This document shows, one piece after another, positions 9,476 through 17,363 of a stretch of DNA of 64,000 nt (positions are counted from its first letter, which is position 1; each line of letters opens with the position of its first letter). A model generated the notes under the pieces. The model searched no databases. It had not been told where the DNA came from and saw nothing but the letters and a program-made list of their open reading frames with translations. A program made the position numbers and the translations under genes. This stretch comes from Candidatus Acidiferrales bacterium (GTDB lineage Bacteria; Acidobacteriota; Terriglobia; Acidiferrales; UBA7541). The stretch covers positions 1 through 64,000 of the forward strand of contig JASHRN010000171.1 of NCBI GenBank assembly GCA_030037335.1, given 5' to 3'.

Positions 9476-10117
9476 TTAGCGGCCGGCCGAGGCGCTTTTG
9501 GCTTTGTCGGCGCGGACGGCCGGCACATCGACGAGATGCTCGGCCAAGAACCAGACTTGCAGTTCATTGGTGCGAATCACCTCGCTGACGATCAGATCGT
9601 TGGTGCCATCATCGCCGCCGTCGTCGGCATCGCGCGCGAATATTCGCGCCTCCTTCAAAATAATTTCGTGCGCCTCGAGAAGACGTGAAAGCTGCACAGG
9701 GAGCTCTTCGCGGCCACGCGGCGGACGTGGAATCAGCGTCGTTTCGGCAACATCCGAGGCCATCGCGATGCTGACACCGCCAAGGGTCTGAATGCGCTCG
9801 GCGATAGCATCGACGAGCTCATTTTGCTCACCATAATGCTTATCGAACAGCAGATGGATTTGGTAGAAGGTGTGGCCGGTGACCTGCCAGTGATGCTTTT
9901 TGTACATATCGCGAAGCGTGATCGTGTCGGCCAGAAGCTGATTGAGATTTTCGGAGCTCGTGGCGCAGACTTTTTCATCAAGCGCGATGGGAAGCTTGGC
10001 AATTTTGCCGTAGGGCTGAATCTCATGGGCGTGCTGATGCAGGATCGGTCTCGATTGAGAGGACCCGGATTCTAATTGATTGTAATCGGGGGTGCGCTTA
10101 TCGTTTTTTGGGCTCAT
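9476..10117 (-). CDS. dps: Dps-family DNA-protection ferritin
   Basis: 213 residues from ATG 10117, chosen because AAGGAG lies 9 nt upstream; an ATG at 10135 overlaps that site. The four-helix ferritin-like core contains the Dps ferroxidase signature: KKHHWQVTGHTFYQIHLLFDKHYGE with the conserved H, and AERIQTLGGV. Dps dodecamers store iron, detoxify peroxide and compact DNA. The protein is longer than a typical Dps (about 160-170), with a polar N-terminal extension of about 40 residues and an Ala/Lys-rich C-terminal tail; such tails often bind DNA. Converges on the Rieske gene. Confidence 0.9.
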   Translation of the reverse strand: MSPKNDKRTPDYNQLESGSSQSRPILHQHAHEIQPYGKIAKLPIALDEKVCATSSENLNQLLADTITLRDMYKKHHWQVTGHTFYQIHLLFDKHYGEQNELVDAIAERIQTLGGVSIAMASDVAETTLIPRPPRGREELPVQLSRLLEAHEIILKEARIFARDADDGGDDGTNDLIVSEVIRTNELQVWFLAEHLVDVPAVRADKAKSASAGR

Positions 10118-10167
10118 CGTTATTCTCTCCTTCATAGCTATGTAGATGCCGGCGCGCGGCGCCAGTT

Positions 10168-11301
10168 TCAGCGAACCGCGTGGGCTACAGCATGATGATG
10201 ATTTGAGCCGGGGCTTTTCTTCGTACGCTTGGCGTGCGTGGCGCGATCGAAATAGCCGATCCGCTCGAGAACGGCTCCAACAATGAGCGGCAGGGAAACT
10301 GTCGCATCGTCGAATACTTCGGCGAAGCGTCCGCCTTCATCCGGCGGAACGAATTTTCCCCAGGAAACGGCCTCGGTGTATGTGCTGCCGGAGAGGCCGC
10401 CCCAATGAACGGGCTCAGGACAGATGCGCAGCCCATAATTGTAGCGTTTCAATGGCATATCCTCATATCCGCGCCGCGCGAGCAATTCTGCATACACGCC
10501 GAACTGCTGCGACCAATTTCGCGGAACACCGCCGCCAATCGTGAAAATTCCCATGCGATCCGTGGCGAGCATGATTTCAGCAAAATGCTCGAAATCTGCA
10601 AATGAATCGAAGCGGAGGGGATCGCGGCCTTCCTTGCGGCGCTGGCGGCAATGGAGCGCGAAGTCGATGCCCAGCTCTGAATCAGTGAAAGCGGGAATGA
10701 AAACGGGAACGTTCTTTTCAAGGGCGGATTTGAGGATTCCGCGGCCGGGCGCGTACCGATGTAGATATTCTCCGATGCGCTGATTCAACTTCCAACTGCA
10801 GACCGTTTCTTCCGGATCCCATTTATCCAGGAGCGCCTCGACAATTTCCTCGATGTAGTCGAGATTCAGCTCCGGCTCGAGCGAATCGTAAACGCGGTTG
10901 TATCCAGCAAAGAAGAGCTCTTTGTCGCACATCTTGGGGTCATAGCGGAAATGATGTTTGCCAGCGGCTTCGACGAGGCCGTGAGCCATCAGCGCCCCAG
11001 TCGAAACGACGGCTTTCACAATGCCGGAATCGATCAAATCACAAAAAACCAAGCCCATTTTCGCGACGGTCATCGCACCGGAAAGAGTAAGCACGACGAA
11101 GCAATCTTTGTCGCGCGCCATGGCTTCAAGGACGTCCGCCGCATCGCCGACCTGGCGTCCGGTAAAAGCAGTCTGGCCCATCGCGCGGACAAGCTCATCG
11201 ACAGTATGCGTTTTGGAAAGATCCAGCGGATAAATCGGAGTCAGTCGATCCTCAATCGGATCGTGCAGAACTCTTCCCGTCAGGCCCTTTTTCTTTGCCA
11301 T
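10168..11301 (-). CDS. deoxyhypusine synthase-like protein (probable polyamine enzyme)
   Basis: 377 residues with the NAD-dependent deoxyhypusine synthase fold. The EAVSWGK motif keeps the lysine (K316) equivalent to the human catalytic K329 that carries the aminobutyl imine, so aminobutyl transfer is plausible. The GGGVxKHH loop of true DHS reads GGGVPRNW here (R261, N262), so the active-site histidine is missing. Bacteria lack eIF5A, and related bacterial enzymes make homospermidine or spermidine instead; that role is an inference. It is divergent from agmatinase, which makes putrescine, a likely substrate. GAGG precedes the ATG. Confidence 0.85.
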   Translation of the reverse strand: MAKKKGLTGRVLHDPIEDRLTPIYPLDLSKTHTVDELVRAMGQTAFTGRQVGDAADVLEAMARDKDCFVVLTLSGAMTVAKMGLVFCDLIDSGIVKAVVSTGALMAHGLVEAAGKHHFRYDPKMCDKELFFAGYNRVYDSLEPELNLDYIEEIVEALLDKWDPEETVCSWKLNQRIGEYLHRYAPGRGILKSALEKNVPVFIPAFTDSELGIDFALHCRQRRKEGRDPLRFDSFADFEHFAEIMLATDRMGIFTIGGGVPRNWSQQFGVYAELLARRGYEDMPLKRYNYGLRICPEPVHWGGLSGSTYTEAVSWGKFVPPDEGGRFAEVFDDATVSLPLIVGAVLERIGYFDRATHAKRTKKSPGSNHHHAVAHAVR

Positions 11302-11410
11302 TCAGCATCCTCAAAGGTAATGTATCACCTTCGAAGCATTTCTGCGGGCTATAAATAGTACAGAGCGGGAAAAGAAGGAAGAAAAAATTTCACCTCAAGG
11401 AAATGTACTC

Positions 11411-12313
11411 GTGCCTCTAAAAACCTACGCTGCTGTGACACCGGAAAACTTTGGGGGAATTCCGGAAGAAAGTTCAAAGTACGAAACTTCGCGCGCTGTA
11501 ATTTTCCCGATTCCGCTCGAGCGCACCACAACTTACGAGCATGGCACTCGAAACGGTCCGAATGCGATTATCGCGGCCAGCCGCAACATGGAAACATGGG
11601 ATGAAGAGCTGGGCATTGAGACATTCGCGAAAATCGGAATCGCAACGCTGCCGGCGATCGATACCGCCGAAGGAACGCTCGAAAAAGTGCTGGCGGACAT
11701 TCATGCTACCGAGCTTGCGCTGCTTTCGGACGGAAAGTTCCCGTTGGCGCTGGGAGGCGAGCATTCGCTGACTCCGCCTTTGGTCTCTGCGGCGGTGAAA
11801 AAGTTTCCCGATTTGACAGTGCTGCAAATCGATGCGCATGCGGATTTGCGCGAAGCGTATCAGGGCAACCCCGCGAGCCACGCTTCAGCCATGCGGCGCG
11901 TTGTGGAGATGTGCCCGGCAGTGCAGGTGGCGATCCGATCGTTGTCCGTGGAAGAAGCGGAGGCCATTCCCCATTTGCGTACCAAGGTTTATTGGGCACG
12001 GGACATTGCGCGTGCGCCGCTTGAAAAATGGATTCCGCGCGTGATTGCGGATCTTTCGCAACACGTTTATCTGACTGTGGATTTGGATGGATTCGACCCC
12101 GCTTACATGCCCGCGACTGGCACACCGGAGCCGGGCGGACTCGATTGGTATCAGGTCACGACGCTGATTCGAGAAGTGGCACAAGCGCGAAAGATTGTGG
12201 CCGCAGACGTCGTGGAGTTGTTGCCGCAGCATGGGGATCACGCATCGGATTTCCTTGCGGCGAAGCTGATCTACAAGATTCTGGGTTATGCGCTGTACAT
12301 GAAGCGAAAGTAG
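11411..12313 (+). CDS. speB: agmatinase (ureohydrolase family)
   Basis: 300 residues, normal for the arginase/agmatinase family. The dimanganese ligands are in place: H118 in GGEHS, D141-H143-D145 in DAHADLR, and the late DLDGFDP motif; SHASAMRR is the substrate-side loop. The early YEHGTRNGP segment is typical of agmatinases, which hydrolyse agmatine to putrescine and urea. Start is GTG 11411 with AAGG about 9 nt upstream. A TATAAA at 11350-11355 may be its -10. It is divergent from the DHS-like gene across 109 nt, suggesting a joint polyamine role. Confidence 0.9.
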   Translation: MPLKTYAAVTPENFGGIPEESSKYETSRAVIFPIPLERTTTYEHGTRNGPNAIIAASRNMETWDEELGIETFAKIGIATLPAIDTAEGTLEKVLADIHATELALLSDGKFPLALGGEHSLTPPLVSAAVKKFPDLTVLQIDAHADLREAYQGNPASHASAMRRVVEMCPAVQVAIRSLSVEEAEAIPHLRTKVYWARDIARAPLEKWIPRVIADLSQHVYLTVDLDGFDPAYMPATGTPEPGGLDWYQVTTLIREVAQARKIVAADVVELLPQHGDHASDFLAAKLIYKILGYALYMKRK

Positions 12314-12374
12314 AACGACGCGTAGATTGAGCAGGCCTGAGTAACGAGAGCAATGATGCAAGCGGAGGAGCGGA

Positions 12375-12647
12375 ATGTATTTCTTTTATGTGAGCCACGG
12401 ACTGCTGGGATGGATCACCATCGGCTTGATTGCCGGATGGCTTGCGGGAACAGTTTCGCGAGGACGCGGGTTTGGATGCCTGGCAGACATTATTCTAGGT
12501 CTGATCGGCGCGGTGGTGGGCGGGTGGATTTTTTACAAGCTCGGAATACGAGTGGGCGGAGTGATTGGCAGCCTGGCGGCGGCGTTCGTAGGAGCGGTCG
12601 TTCTCGTCTCGATTGCGCGGCTGTTTGCGGGCCATCACGATCATTGA
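12375..12647 (+). CDS. GlsB/YeaQ/YmgE-family small membrane protein
   Basis: 90 residues, about three transmembrane helices. It has the family pattern: WITIGLIAGWLAGTVSRGRGFG, DIILGLIGAVVGGWIF and a third glycine/alanine-rich helix. This is the transglycosylase-associated (PF04226-type) family, often linked to general stress, with no established enzymatic activity. Good GGAGGAG site before the ATG. It ends with a short histidine-rich tail. Could be cotranscribed with agmatinase, 61 nt upstream. Confidence 0.85.
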   Translation: MYFFYVSHGLLGWITIGLIAGWLAGTVSRGRGFGCLADIILGLIGAVVGGWIFYKLGIRVGGVIGSLAAAFVGAVVLVSIARLFAGHHDH

Positions 12648-12715
12648 GGACAATGGATCAGATTGATAAAACCTGGAGACCGCCGAATACGTCTAAGAAC
12701 GAAGAGAAATGAACC

Positions 12716-13966
12716 TTGAACTCTGACCTCCAAAATAATCACAGCACCGCATTTCGTGACCTGGCGCGAATGACGTTGCGCGTGCTGGCGCGCAACAAAA
12801 TGCGTACGGCACTCACGATGCTGGGCATCACCATCGGGATCGCCGCGGTGATTTGCACCGTGGCGATCGGGGAAGGCAGTTCAGCTGAGATTCGGGAGCA
12901 GATTGCGAACCTCGGGGACAATTTGGTCTGGGTGCAAGCAGGCGGGCGCAACGTCAATGGCGTGCGGACCGGAAATGACAATACCAAGTCACTGACCGAC
13001 GCGGACGCGGACGCACTGCCCAAAGAAATTCCACTGCTGAAACAGTGCTCGCCGAATACCGACGGACACGTCCAGATTATTTACGGCAACGAGAACTGGT
13101 ACACACACATGCGCGGCGTCGGAACAAATTTCCAGCAAATCAAGAACTGGCCGCTCTCGAGTGGAATCAACTTTTCGGAAAACGATGTCGCAAGTTCGGC
13201 TCAAGTGGTGATATTGGGGCAAACGGTTGTGAATAACCTTTACCGGCCAGACGAAGATCCGATTGGAACAACGGTACGAATCAATGGGCTGCCATTCAAG
13301 GTCATCGGCGTGATGACAGAAAAAGGAATGACACCGTACGGGTGGGACCAGGATGACACCGCATCAATGCCGGTTTCGACAGCACAAAGGAAAGTTTTTG
13401 GTAATTATTGGCTCGACGATATTTTTTGCTCCGCAACTTCTTCGGACGCGATTGGGCCGGCGGATGACTTGGCAGAGCGGCTGCTGCGGCAGCGGCACCA
13501 TTTGCGTCCTGACGAGCTAGATGACTTCAACATTCGAACTCCAACCCAGTTCCTCGAAGCCCAGGAACAGGCGAGCAAGACTTTCACGCTGATGCTGGCG
13601 TGTATTGCGTCGGTGTCGCTTCTCGTTGGCGGAATTGGAATCATGAACATCATGCTCGTGTCGGTAACCGAGCGTACGCGTGAAATCGGCGTCCGCATGG
13701 CGGTAGGCGCGACCGAGCACGATATTCAACTGCAATTTTTGACCGAAGCAATCATTGTGAGCTTGCTGGGAGGAGTGTGCGGAGTTTTCTTTGGAATATT
13801 TGCGTCGCGCGTGCTGGCCAGCACACTGGCTTGGTCGATGCAGATTCCACCAATGGCCATCCTCATTGCAGCAGCGTTTGCGCTTTTTGTCGGACTGTTT
13901 TTCGGATTCTATCCGGCGCAGAAAGCCGCGCAACTGGATCCCATCGAAGCACTGCGCTTCGAGTAG
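12716..13966 (+). CDS. MacB/FtsX-type ABC transporter permease
   Basis: 416 residues. One N-terminal transmembrane helix (MLGITIGIAAVICTVAI), a large periplasmic MacB-like domain (about 60-280) and three C-terminal helices with SLLVGGIGIMNIMLVSVTERTREIGVRMAVGA. The EIGVRMAVGA element is the coupling motif towards the ATPase. Such permeases work by mechanotransmission with a MacB-type ATPase and usually an HlyD-like partner, neither of which is adjacent. Start TTG 12716 is tentative, with no good ribosome site; a start inside the first 20 residues is possible. Ends DPIEALRFE as is typical. Confidence 0.9.
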   Translation: MNSDLQNNHSTAFRDLARMTLRVLARNKMRTALTMLGITIGIAAVICTVAIGEGSSAEIREQIANLGDNLVWVQAGGRNVNGVRTGNDNTKSLTDADADALPKEIPLLKQCSPNTDGHVQIIYGNENWYTHMRGVGTNFQQIKNWPLSSGINFSENDVASSAQVVILGQTVVNNLYRPDEDPIGTTVRINGLPFKVIGVMTEKGMTPYGWDQDDTASMPVSTAQRKVFGNYWLDDIFCSATSSDAIGPADDLAERLLRQRHHLRPDELDDFNIRTPTQFLEAQEQASKTFTLMLACIASVSLLVGGIGIMNIMLVSVTERTREIGVRMAVGATEHDIQLQFLTEAIIVSLLGGVCGVFFGIFASRVLASTLAWSMQIPPMAILIAAAFALFVGLFFGFYPAQKAAQLDPIEALRFE

Positions 13967-14066
13967 GTGTTCTCCCCCGTCTGACGTGCATCAGCGCAAA
14001 TCCTTCCTCGGAAGGCCTGTGATAGGATAAACGGACAAATCGTAGAAAGAGAGTCGAAGAGAACAA

Positions 14067-15734
14067 TTGAGTAAACCTTCCTTGTTGATGGTCCCGCTTG
14101 GCGGCCTGGGCGAATTCGGAATGAATATGATGGCCCTCCGCTACGGCGATGACATCCTCACCATTGACGCGGGCCTGATGTTTCCGGAGACGGAACTGCT
14201 CGGCGTCGACGTGGTGATTCCCGACATTACTTATCTGAAGCAGAACCGCGCCGGATTGCGCGCGCTCCTGCTCACCCACGCGCACGAAGACCACATCGGC
14301 GCGGTTCCTTATCTGCTGCCCGATCTCAACTGCCCCGTCTACGGGACACGATTCACGCTGGCCCTCGTGCGAAAAAAACTGGAGGAGCACGGACTGCTCG
14401 AAACCGCTGATCTACGAGAAATTGCTCCGGGCATGACCGTGACTCTGGGTCCCTTTCAGGTGGAATTTGTACACGTCACGCACAGCACGATTGAATGCGT
14501 CGCGCTGGCGATTCGCACGCCTCTGGGCATTGTCATTCACACCGGTGACTTTAAGGTAGACCCGACTCCCGTTGACGGCCAGCCATTCGACTTGCATCGC
14601 TTTGCGCGCTACGGGCAGGAAGGCGTGCTGGCGCTCTTGGCCGATTCGACCAACGCGGAACGGCCTGGCTACACGCCTTCAGAACGCGCAGTGCGGCCAC
14701 GGCTTGAGGAGCTCTTTCGCGCGGCTCCAAAACGCGTCGTCATTTCATGTTTTTCGAGCTCTGTCTATCGCATTCAGCAGATCATCGATATTGCCACCGA
14801 GCAAGGCCGCAAGGTGGCGTTCGTCGGGCGCAGCATGGGCGACAATGTTGAAATCGCCCACTCTCTTGGCCAATTGCGCATTCCGGATGGATCTGTGGTG
14901 CGCCCGCAGGACATCAAATCGTACGACCCGCGAAAAATCGTGGTGCTGGCTTCAGGAAGCCAGGCAGAACCGATGTCGGCGCTGTCGCGCATCGCCGTGG
15001 ACAATCACCGGCTGCTGGAGCTGCAGGAAAATGACACAGTAATTTTATCCGCGCGAATCATTCCCGGTAACGAAAAAGCAATTTCCCGGATGATTGACCA
15101 TCTTTTCCGCCGACGCGTGCTGGTCTATTACGAGAGTGGCCGCTCGGCGCCCATTCACGTTTCAGGCCATGCGAGCCAGGAGGAGATGAAGCTTCTGCTG
15201 AATCTGGTGCGTCCGAAATATTTTGTTCCCATTCACGGCGAATACCGGCAGCTCTTCCAGCATGCTGCACTGGCGCAGCAGGTGGGATCCGTCTCCGGAG
15301 AAATCATGATGGTGGAATCAGGCCAGCCGATTGAGTTCACGCCCGAGGGCGCGTTCCGCGCCGAGCCTGTTCCTGTCGGCCGCGTGTGCGTGGATTCCGG
15401 CTCGCTGGAGGAAATTGAAGATGTCGTGATTCGCGATCGCCGCCACTTGGCGGAAGATGGCGTGGTCGTGCCGATTATCGCCATCAACAAGCACAGCGGG
15501 CGAATGGAAACTTCACCGGAAATTGTGACGCGCGGATTTTTGCCTGCGGAAGACGGGCAGGAGTTGCTGGCGCTTGCACGCACCGTGATTCTGAAAACGA
15601 TGGAGCAGTCGAATCCGGAAGAGAAGATGGATTGGAGCGTCATCAAAGAAAAAATTCGTGTGGATTTGAAGCGATTCCTCAACAAGAAGACTTCAAAGCG
15701 GCCGATGATTTTACCAGTAATTTTGGAAGTTTAA
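14067..15734 (+). CDS. rnj: ribonuclease J
   Basis: 555 residues, the usual RNase J length. Metallo-beta-lactamase core with HAHEDH (71-76) binding two zinc ions, beta-CASP domain with VISCFSSSVYRIQQI, and the RNase J GNE and SGHASQEE motifs; the C-terminal domain is complete (EKIRVDLKRFLNKKT). RNase J has 5'-3' exonuclease and endonuclease activity in mRNA decay and rRNA maturation. The start is TTG 14067; the annotated N-terminus (LLMVPLGGLGEFGMNMM) matches the family start closely. First gene of a run with rimI-like and uppP. Confidence 0.95.
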   Translation: MSKPSLLMVPLGGLGEFGMNMMALRYGDDILTIDAGLMFPETELLGVDVVIPDITYLKQNRAGLRALLLTHAHEDHIGAVPYLLPDLNCPVYGTRFTLALVRKKLEEHGLLETADLREIAPGMTVTLGPFQVEFVHVTHSTIECVALAIRTPLGIVIHTGDFKVDPTPVDGQPFDLHRFARYGQEGVLALLADSTNAERPGYTPSERAVRPRLEELFRAAPKRVVISCFSSSVYRIQQIIDIATEQGRKVAFVGRSMGDNVEIAHSLGQLRIPDGSVVRPQDIKSYDPRKIVVLASGSQAEPMSALSRIAVDNHRLLELQENDTVILSARIIPGNEKAISRMIDHLFRRRVLVYYESGRSAPIHVSGHASQEEMKLLLNLVRPKYFVPIHGEYRQLFQHAALAQQVGSVSGEIMMVESGQPIEFTPEGAFRAEPVPVGRVCVDSGSLEEIEDVVIRDRRHLAEDGVVVPIIAINKHSGRMETSPEIVTRGFLPAEDGQELLALARTVILKTMEQSNPEEKMDWSVIKEKIRVDLKRFLNKKTSKRPMILPVILEV

Positions 15735-15747
15735 TTCTGCTGGTTCT

Positions 15748-16299
15748 GTGAACCCTCCACCAAAGGATGCGCGGCAACTGGCTTCAGCCAATATTGTCCT
15801 GCGTGCCGCGCGCGAACAGGACTTCGAAACGCTCTATGCGATTGACCAGGCATGCTATTCGTCGGACGTGGCTTACTCGCGCGCCGAGCTGCGCTGGTAT
15901 CTGAGCCTGCGCGGCGCTGAATGCATTGTTGCGGAACTAGTAGGGAGAAAATCTGGCAGGTCGCAGGCGCGCCAAAGGATCGCAGGATTTGTGGTGACCA
16001 CTAATCGCAGGCTTCATGGCCATATTGTGACCATCGACGTGCTGGAGATTTACCGAAGAAAAGGTGTGGCTTCGACCCTGCTGCGATGCGCCGAATCGAA
16101 AATGAGCCGGCAAGGTATTCAGGAGGTGTGGCTCGAAACGGCAACGAACAACGAGCCGGCAATTGCCTTCTGGAAAAAGCATGGCTATCTTAGCCGCGGC
16201 CTGCTGCCACATTATTACCCGAATAGACTGGACGCATACGCAATGTCGAAGACGCTGAGTCTACCCAATCCGGCATACGAAGGAGAACCGCGAGAATGA
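15748..16299 (+). CDS. RimI-like ribosomal-protein N-acetyltransferase (GNAT)
   Basis: 183 residues. GNAT fold with LRAAREQDFETLYAIDQACY at the start, the acetyl-CoA loop region VLEIYRRKGVASTLL and the typical RimI segment VWLETATNNEPAIAFWKKHGY followed by YYPNRLDAYAMSK. RimI acetylates the N-terminal alanine of ribosomal protein S18; related proteins act on other N-termini, so exact specificity is inferred. GTG start at 15748, 13 nt after rnj. Its stop overlaps the uppP start by 4 nt (ATGA), so the two are translationally coupled. Confidence 0.85.
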   Translation: MNPPPKDARQLASANIVLRAAREQDFETLYAIDQACYSSDVAYSRAELRWYLSLRGAECIVAELVGRKSGRSQARQRIAGFVVTTNRRLHGHIVTIDVLEIYRRKGVASTLLRCAESKMSRQGIQEVWLETATNNEPAIAFWKKHGYLSRGLLPHYYPNRLDAYAMSKTLSLPNPAYEGEPRE

Positions 16300-17177
16300 C
16301 CCTATGGCACGTAATTATTCTGGCGATTGTGCAAGGACTTGCTGAGCTGCTGCCGGTATCCAGCTCCGCACATGTGATTGTTGCCGCTGAGTTGATGCAC
16401 GAGAACATGTCCACTCCGAATAATGCTTTGCTGCTCGTGCTTCTGCACACAGGAACGATGTTTGCGGTGATTGTCTATTTCTGGCGGCGATGGGCGGCGG
16501 AAATTTTCGAATCGTGGGAAACATTTTGGCGGACAGTGAAGCTGCTTTTTGTATCCACACTGCTTTCCGGCTTGGTGTTCCTGCCTATCGACAAGCTTGT
16601 CGAGCACGTCCTCAGCAGAGGTGGGCAGCACGCCGATATTGAAGCACTTTTCAACAAGCTGAATTGGATTGCGCCCGCTTTGGCGGCAGCTGGGGTGCTG
16701 ATCATTTATGCGGGTTTGTGTGAAGCGCGACGGCCGGAAAGTGAAGTGGAAAAATCTACAGCGCGGCGCGGCATTCGCTGGCCGGACGCGATTGTCATGG
16801 GAATTTTGCAAGGAATCGCAATTCCCTTCCGCGGCTTTTCGCGCTCTGGAGTGACGATTTCAGGCGGTCTGCTCACCGGTGGGGAGCGAAATGAAATTGA
16901 ATGGTACAGTTTCGCGATGGTTGTCGTACTCACCCCGCTGGCAATCGCTTGGGAACTACGCCGCGTCTACAAAACGGCGCATGTTGCAGGCTATGGAGTG
17001 CATTGGAGCCCTGTCCTCACTCCCGGAATCATTGGAATGATTTTTTCGTTTCTCGCGGGACTCCTGGCACTGAAGTGGCTGAGCCGCTGGCTCGAAAATG
17101 GAAAATGGCATTGGTTCGGGATTTACTGCCTGGCCGCGGCGATCGCCGTTGGGTACTTGTATCACCTGGGGTACTGA
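16296..17177 (+). CDS. uppP: undecaprenyl-diphosphatase
   Basis: 293 residues, polytopic membrane protein. Both active-site motifs of the BacA/UppP family are present: QGLAELLPVSSSAH (E17 and following) and RGFSRSGVTISGGLLTG. It dephosphorylates undecaprenyl pyrophosphate in the membrane to recycle the lipid carrier for peptidoglycan and O-polysaccharide synthesis, and can confer bacitracin tolerance. The second motif has RGFSRSG rather than PGxSRSG, a tolerated variant as far as I know. ATG overlaps the preceding gene by 4 nt. Confidence 0.95.
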   Translation: MTLWHVIILAIVQGLAELLPVSSSAHVIVAAELMHENMSTPNNALLLVLLHTGTMFAVIVYFWRRWAAEIFESWETFWRTVKLLFVSTLLSGLVFLPIDKLVEHVLSRGGQHADIEALFNKLNWIAPALAAAGVLIIYAGLCEARRPESEVEKSTARRGIRWPDAIVMGILQGIAIPFRGFSRSGVTISGGLLTGGERNEIEWYSFAMVVVLTPLAIAWELRRVYKTAHVAGYGVHWSPVLTPGIIGMIFSFLAGLLALKWLSRWLENGKWHWFGIYCLAAAIAVGYLYHLGY

Positions 17178-17363
17178 GCCTCCAAACAATGGGGAATACG
17201 CTGTGTTATACGCAAGTACGCATCCGCAAAATTTTCCTTCGCTCCATCGGTTTGCCCTGTATAGTTGTTGCGGCGTCGGAGTTCCTCCAAAACGGACCTG
17301 CGCGACAGCGCCCGCGCATTCCGTAAAGACGCTGAGGCCTTCCCCACAGCCCAGGAGATTCTT

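Noticed and set aside
10168-11301. Loss of the catalytic lysine in the DHS-like protein (Arg in GGGVPRNW)
   Set aside because: Counting from the C-terminus of human DHS shows that the imine-forming K329 lies in EAVSWGK, which is conserved here (K316). Only K287/H288 are changed.
17265-17363. Upstream extension of FtsK from a TTG codon
   Set aside because: The extra 33 residues are charged and atypical, while GTG 17364 has an AGGAG site and gives the normal FtsK N-terminus.
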